Assembly (NCBI GenBank): GCA_037074615.1
Contig: CM073519.1
Coordinates: 27,425,001 to 27,489,000 of the forward strand
DNA: 64,000 nucleotides
Direction of reading: 5' to 3'
From: Leucaena leucocephala
Lineage: Eukaryota > Streptophyta > Magnoliopsida > Fabales > Fabaceae
The translations under genes and the position numbers were made by a program. The stretch's first letter is position 1. The number at the start of each line of letters is the position of its first letter. Of this stretch, positions 1 to 11,364 are shown piece after piece. The notes under the pieces were generated by a model. That model was not told the DNA's origin and ran no database searches. It saw only the letters and a list, made by a program, of their open reading frames with translations.

Positions 1-1203
1 TATAGATATTTCCATGATTGGGTTGTTCCAAATTTAATATGTAATGATCAGCATGCAAATCACCATGAGCATAGAAAACATCATTACGATAAATAGAACA
101 TTTACTATTCCTAGTAATGGAAGTGAAACCTTCCTTATCCAAATAAGAAAGTGAAACAATGTTACTACTTAAAGCAGGAACATAATAGCAATTGTTCAAA
201 ACTAACAAAAGCCCAGTAGGCAGAACTAATTCATAAGTGCCTACAGCTAACACAGCAACCCTTGCTCTATTTCTAACTCGTAGGTCAACCTCGCCCTTTT
301 TCAGCATCCTACTATCCTTTAGTCCCTGCATATTTGTACAAATGTGAGAACCACACGCAGTATCTAACGCCCATAAGGTGGAAGTAGAAAGATTAATGTC
401 TATAACATAAATACCTAAAGCGATAGCCCCGCTATCCTTCTTGTTCTTTTTCAAATCTTTAAGGTAGAGTTTGCAATTCCTCTTCCAATGACCAGGTTCA
501 TTGCAGAAGAAGTAGACTCCTTCCTTTGGAGGCTTTGCCTTCTTTGGTGCAGGCTTGGTTTCGGTCTTGCCTAACTCTTTGTTCTTACCTTATGAGCCAT
601 GACCCTTCCCCTTGCCTTTGCCTTTCTTTTTCATACCCTTTCCTTTCTGAACCATCAAAACAATACTGGGCTTCTTCTTAAGACTTGGCTCAGCAGTTTT
701 AAGCATCCCATGCAGATCAAATCCATACCTAACTCCTGGCTCATGGGAAATCCAAGCCTCTCAAGGTGATCAATGTACCATTTCATCTTTAAGACATGAG
801 TACTGACTGATGCACCTTCAGCCATCTTGCAGGAATGTAAGGCCTTAGTGGTCTCATACCTCTCTTGCCTTGCCTGTTGCTGGAATATTTCCTTGAGATG
901 AACAATCATCTCATAAGCCTCCATGTGTTCCAGATCTCTTTGGAGCTCTAGAACCATGGTGGCTAACATCAAGCATCCCACATCAACAAAGTCTTCCTTA
1001 TGCTTCGTGTAAGCATCTCTCTGAGCTCTAGGAGCATTGGCCGCTGGCTCCTCAGGAATAGGTTGATCTAGGACATGAGCCTTTCTTTCCTGCTTGAGAT
1101 AAATTCTCAAGTGCCTAAACCAGTTAAGAAAGTTTGTCCCATTGAGTTTGTCCTTCTTAGGGACATATCATAGCAATAATGTAGCAGTATTACTAGTCAT
1201 CAT
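1..1203 (-). pseudogene. copia-1 gag and start of protease region, broken
   Basis: Capsid and start of protease of a Ty1/copia element, read right to left. A possible start is ATG at 1203. A stop follows about ten codons later, then a clear copia gag domain (about 1110-680) with NFLNWFRHLRIYLKQER, GCLMLATM and LHSCKMAEG, the usual plant copia gag landmarks. Near 700 the frame breaks: the C-terminal part of gag expected after the LGFPMSQEL stretch is missing. Further left, around 520-480, a CCHC knuckle is recognisable (EPGHWKRNC in another frame). From about 380 to 1 an aspartic-protease-like segment reads WALDTACGSHIC, where the active copia motif is normally D-S-G/A. The rest of pol lies left of the window. 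The product is certainly not functional. Superfamily assignment is secure; lineage is not. Confidence 0.85.
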
Positions 1204-2372
1204 GATTGTACAATTAAAATATGCAATTTAATTAGCAATCTCCCACTAAATAAACGACTCTCAATGCAATAGTTAGTGGGCTAAGATCCATACTTGGTTC
1301 AAACTTAAGTCCGCTTTGGCAAGACGCTTAAATTAAGTTATTTAGGTAGGTAACACCTTTACCAATTACATCAAATGTAACTCTTAGATGTTCATGGGAT
1401 CCTATCATCATATGATCTGGCGTGTTTTTAATCCCATCTAATGCCTTGAGACCCAAAACCGTTTTGTTAATCTCAATTAAGTCAAACAATAATAAACATG
1501 TAAGAGTAGCACCATTACTCTTGCTTATCTCCCTAAGATAACTCAAAAGCACCCACTTTAGCGGAGTCCACAATTGAGCGATTGAGGTTTTGACAAGTGT
1601 TCATAAATTGACAGCATTATGACTTAAGATTTCATTTAGAGGGCTTAATTTAACTATTTGGTTTATAAGAATGCATGTTTCTCAGATTGTATCTCATACA
1701 AGTAATATGCATGTTTCTGATATAATCATAAGATGTATAATTTAAACGTGATACAATATGGCTCACCTATCCTAAGTCCCCTCAAGCCAATGAGAGCAGC
1801 TCTCTAGTAAGAAGAGGGAAATTACATATAGAAACCTCTTTTAACATTCGAGGGGAGTGAGATGAGAAGAGAAGGTACATTGAGAGTATATATAGGAAGG
1901 CACGACACGCAGGCCATATTTAAAAATTACAACACTTGCAATCTAGAGCCATATTGTTCACCATACCCAAGAATTCAAGAATCAACATTCAAATTTAATT
2001 AAAGGGCAATTAATGTTTCAAAACTAAAACATTCACAAAATAATATATGTTACGGTTATGTTGCGCTACGAATAGGTAGCCACGGTGGTCTCACTAGTCG
2101 GTTAGCGGGCGGGGTCTAGGGGCAGCGCCCTGAGAAAAAAAAATTGTTTCATAAATAATCATGAATTTGAATTCAGTTTTCTTAGACCCCATCTATGTTA
2201 ATTGATCAAATCAAAACGTATAACCACCGATTTCAATTCCCTTTTAGATTCCTTTTATGTCATACATAACACGGATCCCTTATATGTCACACATAAAATG
2301 CATATTATATGACCGGCTACGACTAACACATATCATATGAATCAACAATCAAGCCTAACTTAAACACAAAAT
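1204..2372 (-). other. copia-1 untranslated leader
   Basis: About 1.2 kb between PBS and gag with no convincing reading frame. The 81-residue frame at 1328-1573 shows no domain. It is AT-rich and probably the 5' leader of the element, possibly enlarged by decay or a small insertion; I recognise no other feature in it. Confidence 0.5.
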
Positions 2373-2390
2373 GGCATGGCTCTGATACCA
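2373..2390 (-). promoter_or_regulatory. Primer-binding site, initiator tRNA-Met
   Basis: Read on the minus strand the sequence is TGGTATCAGAGCCATGCC, complementary to the 3' end of plant initiator tRNA-Met, one base away from the 3' end of the LTR. It primes minus-strand DNA synthesis and fixes the element's orientation as minus. Confidence 0.93.
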
Positions 2391-2391
2391 G

Positions 2392-4166
2392 TGTAAGGAA
2401 TTGGAAGACACGCAACGGAAATTAACTTAAAAATTTTTCTATTCCTTGTCAGGATCTACTGTATGTGTTTAAGTCAAGTGGGAAGAAGCATTACCCTCAG
2501 TGTTCCTCAGTGACTTCCACAGCTTTTGGTCACGACGTTCACAGCTTCCTCTACTGGTATCCACATGAACAGTGTTCTAACCACGAATGACGTGCTAGCG
2601 CCTTCTGTCACTCCAGGGCTTTCTTAAGAATTCGTCCTCTCCGTATCTATTTCGGCAGTTTCTTATCTGCAAACCTTTTACGGATTCCCCTTCGGCCTTT
2701 ATGTGTTCTATGTTTTTAAAACGTAGCTCCTAAAATCAGATATATAGGATGCTATGCGTTTTCCACTACCGAATTAGATTTTGGAGTTAATCTTATATTA
2801 ATTCTGAAATTAATACAATATCATTTATTGTATAATTTCATAAGAAACTAATTAAATAAATAATATTTATATTAAATCCGTCCCACAGATTTAATTCACC
2901 TATTTATTTAACTTAAAATAAAGATAAGACTGAACTATATTTGATTTATTCTCATAAATCAAATTTGAGATATCATATCAATTTGAATTTCAAATTCAAA
3001 CGTCATAGAGATTTAATTTATCCTAATAAATTAAATCTTTTAAATATCTCATATATGAGATATCCTATCAATTTGAATTTCAAAATCAAACGTGATAGAG
3101 ATTTAATTAAATCTTATAAATATCTCATATATGAGATATCCTATCAATCTGAATTTCAAATTCAAACATGATAGAGATTTAATTTATCCTTATAAATTAA
3201 GTCTCATATATCTCTTATATATAATGTATATATATGAATATAAATATAAGTAAATATATACATCTACCCTGGATCAATCATTGAATCTGCACATGTCTTA
3301 GATTCAATGAATCTGGACATTATAGCTCGTGTTGGGCTATTTTGTGTGCGACCCTGTAGGCCCATATGAAGTTGGTAGTAGGCCATTTGCTATACTGGCC
3401 CATAAGTTGCAAGCGGTCTCTAGCAAGACATAACGACTACCCAAATCATATGAGGATCGTTAAACGATGTAACCTTTTATACAACCATATCATCTCCATT
3501 CTGTCACGCGATATTTTGGTCATGGATGAGGCATGGATAATGTCATCCTCCTATTCCTGACCGTTACTTTCTCGATCCCTGAGTAGTATGACTATAGAAA
3601 TGGAACTACCTTTCCATTATAGTATGGCCATACATTTCTTAGACTCACTCATCGAGGGGCCCAGTAATATCTCTCTACGAATGTGAGGAACAAATTCTAT
3701 CTTGACCATTCACATTCTTCTGTACGGAAAACCACTAAGCCCGAACATAGTCTTTATGATCACTCGGTCAAAAGTGACTTTTGACTAGGTCAAAGCTGAG
3801 TGTTTGTCATGTAGGAATCCATGATGATCTCAGGTCAAAGGGCATAGTGACATGGTTTGTATATGAGAGAAGCTTATGACGTAACTCATACAGCTCTCTC
3901 ATAGCGGGTTGGTCCAACACCTTGTACTCTTACATGTGCCTATGACTTTGATTTATATCTCTATACATCTTCAAAGTCATACTCGTCTTATTCTATCTCT
4001 GCTCCCGCATAGATGACCGACCAGGGACATTTAGGATAAGATAATGAATTATCTAAGGATGGTCATCACAGTAAACATGCAAATAATATGATAACACAAT
4101 TAATAAATTCATAAATCAATAATATTCATAAGACATTGATTGGCCCCTAGGGCACGATTTCCAACA
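2392..4166 (-). repeat. copia-1 5' LTR
   Basis: On the minus strand it begins TGTTGGAAATCGTGCCC (at 4166) and ends CCAATTCCTTACA (at 2392), 1775 bp. It contains an AT-rich minisatellite of about three palindromic units (about 2960-3205). The short ORFs inside (such as 2941-3171 and 3366-3560) recur in other copies of this LTR and are not genes. Confidence 0.92.
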
Positions 4167-4315
4167 GGACTAATATCATGAATGATATCTTTCCCCTCAC
4201 AGCAACGTGGAGAGAATGTCTAGATCAGTACTTTGAAGAGGAACCCTATGAGGATATTCATGACTGGATCTATATGATAGGGGAGTTCATTAGGATCTAT
4301 TATGAGAAAGCATAA
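4167..4315 (+). pseudogene. ORF0 remnant of element A (C-terminal end)
   Basis: The last 49 or so codons of the extra ORF found upstream of gag in elements A, B and C. The visible signature is LDQYFEEEPYEDIHDWIYMI, nearly the same as in C (about 31400-31282, minus) and clearly related to B (about 40845-40946). The stop TAA is at 4313-4315, and gag begins 185 bp later. The N-terminal part was separated by the copia-1 insertion. Function unknown. Confidence 0.8.
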
Positions 4316-4500
4316 TGTAATAGTTGTATCTATGAATGTTATTGTGATCTATGTACCTATGACTAGTGATGATCTTGTACATGTATGTTTGATATGAAAG
4401 ATCCATGTAATGCTATTGAACTTGTTGTATGTTACGTTTTGAATGAAGTATGAATTATATTAGTTATGATATTCATTTCCTATTACAATAGTAAAACAAA

Positions 4501-5820
4501 ATGGTAAGAACAAGGAGAGCTAGTTCTTTGGGTGAACCCCAAAATGCTAGATACATTAACCAGCTAATCCTAGAATGACTAGAAAAGCAACAGAAGTTGA
4601 TTGAAGAAGTAAGAGCAGCTCAGACAACGAGCAAATAGGAAAGGGATGTTGCTATAGTAGCAGTCATAGCAGAAGCGGTAGAGAATTTATGGCAACCAGA
4701 ATCGGCAGGTACAGCTAATACATAACCAAAAATACTTCAGCAGATAATAAAGGCACTAAGATAGACAGTAGATCCCGCTGGCATTCAACAGTGGATGGCT
4801 AAATTCTGTAAGCATAATCATCTGATGTTTGAGGGGACGTTTGATGCACAGAAAGTGGAAGACTGGATCAATAACTAGAGAAGAGTTTCAAGGTATTGGG
4901 TTGTCCATCTAAGAGTAAAGCACAGATGCCAATCTACTAACTAGAAAGAGATGCTAATCGATAGTGGAAGAACACTGAGCTGGTGTTACAAGCTAGACAT
5001 GTTCCTATCACATGGGAAGTGTTTCTTGAGCAGTTTTACGAGAAGTATTTGCCTCAGTCAGTACGGGATAAAAGAGAAGCAGAATTCCTTGTGCTGAGAC
5101 AAGGAGAAAACGAATCTTTTGACGAGTACCTGGCTAAGTTCATCCGCCTTTCTCAATATTCCACTTACCTATGATAGGTGGATGATGAACATTGGATGAT
5201 GGAGAGGATGATAAGGGGACTGAATGTTACTTTAAAAGATAAGATGACTCCCCAACAGTATATCCAATTTAATAAGGCAGTAGAGGCCTGTAGAATCATT
5301 GAGAAAATCCTGAATCATTGGATGCTGATGAGACTGATGAGTAGGGAGACTATTGTTTCTGAGAGAGTTAGCCAGAGCAGAAATACAGCTGGTGGTAGTG
5401 GCTATAATAGAAAAAGAAAGAGGCAGTAGCAATAGAATAGAAGGTGTACTATAGGAAAATTCAGTGGCAATACTAATAATAGAGACCTGAGTTCCAGAGT
5501 ATGTGACAAGTGCGGGAAAAGCCATGAAGATAGACCATGCTTAATGTGATAGAACATCTGTTACACATGCGGGAAACCTGGACACTTTTCCAAGAATTGT
5601 CCCCAGGCAGCTAATGATAAAAGACTACATACTCAAGGGCGAGTGTTCACATTAACAAGGGAAGATGCACAGAGATCACCCGTGATGATTCAAGGTATCA
5701 TTTATCTCAATAATCATTCTATGATTACTATATTTATTCGAGTGCAAGTTATTACTTTATTTCTTATGAATGTGCTAAATGGCTAGGCCTTACAATTAGC
5801 AAATTGCATTATGCTATATG
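4501..5820 (+). pseudogene. Element A gag and start of protease, broken
   Basis: ATG at 4501 opens MVRTRRASSLGEPQN, matching the gag starts of B (41046) and C (31088). A TGA follows after about 25 codons, at the same codon as in B. Further stops break the frame, but homology to B's gag is continuous: a capsid stretch about 4980-5430 (YLPQSVRDKREAEFLVLRQG), then a double-cysteine module about 5500-5600 (CYTCGKPGHFSKNC, a CCHC knuckle). The protease start about 5690-5820 is damaged around its DSGA site. Solo LTR D interrupts at 5821. Confidence 0.88.
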
Positions 5821-8211
5821 TGAAACATCCTCCTTTTCTTACATTTTAGGGAACATTCAGTAGCATTTAGAACCACTTCTAGGGCCATTGAAGTCAAATC
5901 ATACAATCTGAAATTTTACTCCTAGCGAACACTGTTTACTATGTAAATTATAGCAGAGTGACCTGACTTCAAGAAATCATAATTAATTCTAGAAAAATCA
6001 AAACAAAGTGGTTCAAATTGCTACGCGAAGCTAACGTAATTCTCTTTCAGAGAAACATAACTCGTTGACCATGCCTTGACCAGGTCCACATCAGTCAATG
6101 TCTAAAGTTTACTATTCATCCTACATTTTCCCCTGATTCTAACACTTTGGTCCTATCTTTGCATAACCTCTACACCATCCAATCCCTAGCTTCTCTCTAT
6201 GATTCTTCGGTCCTCTTTAAACATACTTGTGGGATTGGGATTACATAGAAAGGGATGAGATTTCTAGGGAAATCTCAGTAGCAAACGGCAACCATACAAT
6301 GTATGCAACTATATGCTTGATGTTACTATGTGTGTACTTAATGATCATGCTTGCATCATGATAACATACATGCTTCCATGTTACTTAATTATAACATATG
6401 GCCATAGTGTAAAAAGAAACATAGCATTGCTTAATCATACATGCCTCACATCATCAAGGTAAGAAAACATCACATAAAACATCCAAGCAGTATAAGCATA
6501 CAAGTATGTAAGTTTACTACCTGGCGTGTAGCCTTTCCGTCCAGCTCTTAGCCTTGTCTCCAAGGTTCCTTCTTTTCATAAGTTAGAGCCTACACATAGC
6601 ATAATAATATCTTTATTATTATCCAGTATAGCTCTACTTATCTCATGCTTAACTAGGGGTAATATCCTTACTCTGACATTCCTCTAACTTTCTTTCTAGC
6701 TATAGCTAACTTTATTAATAGAGATATTTCTCTATTCTAACTACTAAGAGCAATCTTCTACTTTAGTAGAGCAGGGACTAGATAACTTACTTACCTCATT
6801 CTTAAGCTTTGCCCAGTCCCTTGGCTCCTTAGACTGCTCCTGGGTCCACCAGAACTTTTTCCTTTCTTTCTGTCTTCCTCTCTTTCTCTCTTCTTTCTCT
6901 TCCTTTTCTTGATAGATCCGTGGTGTTCCTTGAAATGGGAGGGGAGTGGCCTATTTATAGGTGAGAGGAGGTGGAATGAATCGTCCAGATTGATTCGTGA
7001 TGAATGGCTCAGATTGCTTGCTTCCTCAAGAAGCTTTGCCTACATCATCACAATGACATCACCCTCCTTGATGACTCACCACTAATGACATCATCCAGGA
7101 CACCTCAGGGGTATATGTGGTGCAATGGTGGGGCCCTTGGGACACCTCACTAGCTGACTCAGCCTTTCTAGAGAGTTTTAGAGTCTTTTCCCTTAATAGA
7201 CGGCCGAGATTGTGCCACGTGTCCTCTTGCTTTTTCTCCTTTTTCTCTAATCATGCCATTTGTCCTTTGCTTTTCTTCTTTTATTGTAATCATGCCATAT
7301 GGTGCATTGTGGGCCCATTTATGTCCCCTCATGATTCCAGATCACTTTACCTAGTTCTATCTTGGACCGGGTCACTTGACTTTATTGAAAAAGCACTAAA
7401 ACAATATTTTAATGCTTCTTGGGCCCACATTATTCGGGGTACATTTTTGGGCCTTGGATTGTCATCTTAGGTTTCTAACCAAGCCCAAATACTTTGGTGG
7501 CTCGGTTCCCAAGAAATATCCTTAGTAAATTACCAAAATACCCTTAATACCTCTTTAGCACTTCTAAGGGCACTCTTATCTTTCCATACCTTACCATAGT
7601 ACCTCTTGACCCTGGTCAACTATCCAGATACCCTTTCTTGACTGTCTAACCTTAGTCAAACAATCATAACGCCCTTCATCTAACTCTAACTTAATGACAC
7701 AACATAGTGGCATACCTTCAGTGGCAATTTCGTAATTCTTCATTTTTCTCAGTCTTTATTAGCCTTGGCCCATATACTAATCTAAAAATATCATTGGGCT
7801 TATAAGACGCCATTCTAGACCCTCTGTATGATTCACTATCTTCATGGGCTCAATTCCCGATAAATTCCCCAGAAACCTATTTATCGGGTCTTTTAATCCA
7901 CTGTAAATTCTGTAGTAAATTATACAAAACTCCTTTTTAGGCTCTGTTAGTTTCATAAATTCTTATATTAATTATAGGAATTTATTGCCATATTTCATCT
8001 TATTCTGACGTCTAGAGAATACTGTATTAATTTTCCTTCTCTTCAAAAATTAATATAAACCTTTCGGGACCTCATATCAAAACTCTGTGTTGCATCAAAC
8101 TGATCAGCATAATTTTCTCTATTTACTGAGACCTGTGCTCAACAGGGTCTAGTAGCATCCCTTTTTCAGGCTATATACTGGGCTTCTAAGTCTAAAAATT
8201 GGGATATGACA
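5821..8211 (-). mobile_element. Solo LTR D (gypsy), 2391 bp
   Basis: Minus-oriented LTR: on that strand it starts TGTCATATCCCAATTTTTAG (from 8211) and ends GGATGTTTCA (5821). It is flanked on both sides by the same 5 bp, ATATG (5816-5820 and 8212-8216). With no internal region, this is the product of LTR-LTR recombination. It carries a TATA-like box (6952-6959, minus) next to a CT-rich tract. It is the same LTR family as element F. The 117-residue frame at 7117-7470 is an incidental LTR ORF. Confidence 0.93.
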
Positions 8212-11200
8212 ATATGCGTGACAACTCCTACAAATGGCAAAGTAGTTACATCAAATGTTTGCCTAAATAGTGTCATTCGCTATTAGTGTTATTGCACTAC
8301 TTTAGACCAAATATGTATGCCCTTTCATGATATTGATGTCATAATTGGATTGAATTAGTTGTCTGCCAATAATGTTGGATTATAAGAACAAAACTCTAGT
8401 TCTTTGTCCACAAGCCATAAATGTGAATCCATAAGTGAGACTGAATTTCCTAATAGAGGCTCAGGCAGATAAATGCCTACGGAAAGGATGTTAGGGGCAT
8501 ATGGTCTTCTTTTCTATTCAATTAGAAGTAGAAGAAGGAATTGATACGATTCTAGTAGTTAAAGAATTTCCTGAAGTCTTTCCAAAGGAGATTTAAGGAC
8601 TACCTCCAAAGTGAGAAGTGGAGTTTGCAATCGATATTATACCTGGAGTTGGACTAGTATCTAAAGCCCCATATCGTATAGCTCCTAATAAGATGATTGA
8701 GCTAAAGAAGTAGATCAGGCAGCTTCTAGAGAAGGGTTTTATTCGACCTATTGTTTCTCTGTGGGGTGGTCCAGTGTTATTCGTTAAGAAGAAGGATAGT
8801 AGTCTCTGACTATACATTGACTGTTAGGAGTTGAATAAGATTACAGTTAAGAATAAGTATCATTTTCCCTGGATTGATGATTTGCTAGATCAGTTAGTTG
8901 GAGCGAGCTTATTCTCCAAGATTCATCTGAGATTAGGTTATCACTAACTCAGAATCAAAGCCAATGACATTTCAAAGATTGCATTCAGGACTCGCTATGG
9001 TCATTTCAAATTTCTAGTAATGCCCTTTCGTATGACGAATGCGCCTACAATTTTCATGGATTATATGAATAGGATCTTTAGGCCTTATCTAGATCAGTTT
9101 GTGTTAGTCTTCATTGATGATATCCTAGTGTACTCCAAATCTGCTGAAGAGCATAAAGAGCATTTGAGAATTATTCTTAGTACTCTTAAAGAAAAATGAC
9201 TCTATGATAAAGCTTAGTAAATGTGAATTCTGGCTACAAGAAGTCAAATTTCTCAGTCATGTCATATCCCATGAAAGGGTAGCTATAGATACTAACAAAG
9301 TTGAAGCAGTATTAAGCTAGGAATAACCAAGAACAATGACAGAGATTAGAAGTTTTATGGGCTTAGTAGGGTATTACAGAAGGTTTATTAAGGACTTTTC
9401 TCGTATTGCTCTGCCATTAACCAAGTTAACAAAAAAGAATCAGCAGTTCCAGTGGGATGAGAAGTGTGAGGCTAGTTTTCATGAACTAAAGCAAAGATTA
9501 ACCATGACTCCTATGCTGATTATTCTAGACCCAGCTCAGACTTATGTAGTCTATACTGATGCTAGTAAGTAGGGGTTAGGATGTGTGCTAATGCAATAGG
9601 ATTGAGTGGTAGCCTATGCTTCTTGGCAATTAAAGCCACATGAAGAGAACTATCCCACTCATGATCTGGAGTTTACAGTGGTAGTTTATGCTCTCAAGAT
9701 CTAGAGACACTACTTGTATGGAGCTATTATAGAGTTGTACTGTGACCACAAAAGCTTGAAGTACCTACAAGATCAGAAAGAATTTAACATGAGGCAGCAG
9801 AGATGGATATAATTTCTAAAGGATTATGATTTCCAGGTTAAATATCATATAGGAAAGGCAAATGTGGTAGCTGATGCCTTGAGTAAGAAGGTGGTGTAGG
9901 TGGCAAGTTTAATGATCAAAGAGCTAGAATTGATCGAAGATGTTCAAGACTGGAGTCCTCTATATCAAATGCAGATAGCATAAAGTTCTTATGGAGGAAT
10001 GTAGATTAAAGCTTTCATTGACGATGAAATAAAAGAAGCTCAGCAATAGGATAAACTCACATAGATTTTCAAGAATAAGCTAGAAAGAGGGCAAACTAAG
10101 AATTTTGATGTCTCCCAAGAAGGATTGCTACGATTTAGAGGATGACCATATATTCCCAATGCAATGTGATTAAGAGAGAAGATCCTAGAAGAGGCACATA
10201 AGAGCAAATATACAGTATATCCAGGTATGACTAAGATGTATCATGATGTTAAAAGTCTATTTTAGTGGCCTGGATTTAAAAAGGATGTTGTAGCTTATGT
10301 GTCAAAGTACTTAACCTGTAAGAAGGTGAAAGTTGAGTACCAAAAGCCAGCAGGGAAGTTACAACCCCTAGAGATACCTAAGTAGAAATGGGACATCATT
10401 GCTATGGATTTTATGGAAGGATTGCCTATAACTTCTGCTAAGCATGATGCTATATGGGTAGTAATTGATCGATTAACAAAGTCAGCTCATTTCCTGGCAA
10501 TCAATAAGAAAGATTCTCTTAAGAAGCTGACAAAATTGTATGTAAAGGAGATTGTTAGATTACATGGTATTCCAAGTAGTATCATATCTAATAGAGATCC
10601 TTGGTTTATGTCAAATTTTTGGCGGGCTTTATATAAAGAAATGGAAACTACTCTCAGATTCAGTACAACTAACCATCCTCAGACAGATGGTCAATATAAG
10701 AGAACGATCTGATGTTAGAGGATATATTGAGAGCGTGTGTCTTAGATTTCAAAGGGAGCGGGGATGTCCATATGCCATTAATAGAGTTTGCCTATAATAA
10801 CAGTTATCAGGCTAGTATTCATATGGCTCGTTTGAAGCACTTTATGGGTACAAATATAGATCTCCTTTGTGCTGGGTGGAGTTGAGTGAAAGGATGATGT
10901 TTGGTCCTAATATAGTAGACCAGACAGCAGCACAGATCGATAATATTAGAAAGAGATTACTAACGGCTCAAAGCAGATAAAAGAGTTATGCTAATGTCAA
11001 AAGAAAGCATGTTAGAGTTTAAATAAGGAGAGCATGTATTCTTTAAGTTGACTCCAATGACAGGAGCCAGACAATCAATCAAAAGGAAGAAGTTGCATCC
11101 TAGATATATTGGACCATTTCAGATCCTCTCAAGAGTAGGATCGTGGCTTACAAGTTGGCTCTTCCTCTAAATCTTAGCAAGATACATGATGTCTTCCATG

Positions 11201-11364
11201 TTTCCTAGTTAAAGAAGTAGGTTCTAGACCCATCACATGTGATTGAGCAAGATGATATTGCACTGCGAGATAACCTAACTTATAAGGTCAGACCAATATA
11301 GATTATAGATCAAAAGGTCAAGCAGTTGCGAAATAAGCATATCTCTTTAGTTAAGGTGGTCTGG
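8212..11364 (+). pseudogene. Element A pol: protease end, RT, RNase H, integrase, broken
   Basis: Continuous homology to B's pol. RT occupies about 8620-9330 with a recognisable VFIDDILVYSKS (about 9109-9140), RNase H about 9500-9800 (VYTDAS), integrase about 10150-11200 (MDFMEGLPI and NHPQTDGQ). Stops are frequent, mostly TAG/TAA where B has CAG, TGG or CGA. There is at least one frameshift in RT (an extra A near 9205) and others in integrase (near 10710 and 10830). Homology stops inside the chromodomain at about 11364, after the KVVW of the conserved chromodomain core, and switches to non-coding DNA. Confidence 0.9.

Larger units (their letters stand above)
1..4166 (-). mobile_element. copia-1: 5' half of a minus-strand Ty1/copia element
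   Basis: The visible half comprises the 5' LTR (2392-4166), PBS (2373-2390), a leader of about 1.2 kb and gag/protease remains. The rest, with the 3' LTR, lies left of position 1. It was inserted into ORF0 of gypsy element A: the base after the LTR terminus (4167) resumes A's ORF0 homology. The TSD cannot be checked because the other end is outside. Its LTR family recurs at 20202-21889, 21913-23737, 56842-58741 and 61365-62846. Confidence 0.88.

Noticed and set aside
2373..2390. tRNA-like sequence
   Set aside because: Only the primer-binding complement of initiator tRNA-Met; there is no cloverleaf. The same applies to 32341-32352, 40133-40144 and 55331-55342.
6856..6910. CT-rich tract as a possible regulatory or satellite element
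   Set aside because: Simple-sequence leader tract next to the TATA box, present in several LTRs (39228-39275, 51995-52050, 56360-56420); a normal LTR feature.
7117..7470. 117-residue plus-strand ORF
   Set aside because: Inside solo LTR D; the corresponding stretch in F's LTRs does not keep the frame open.
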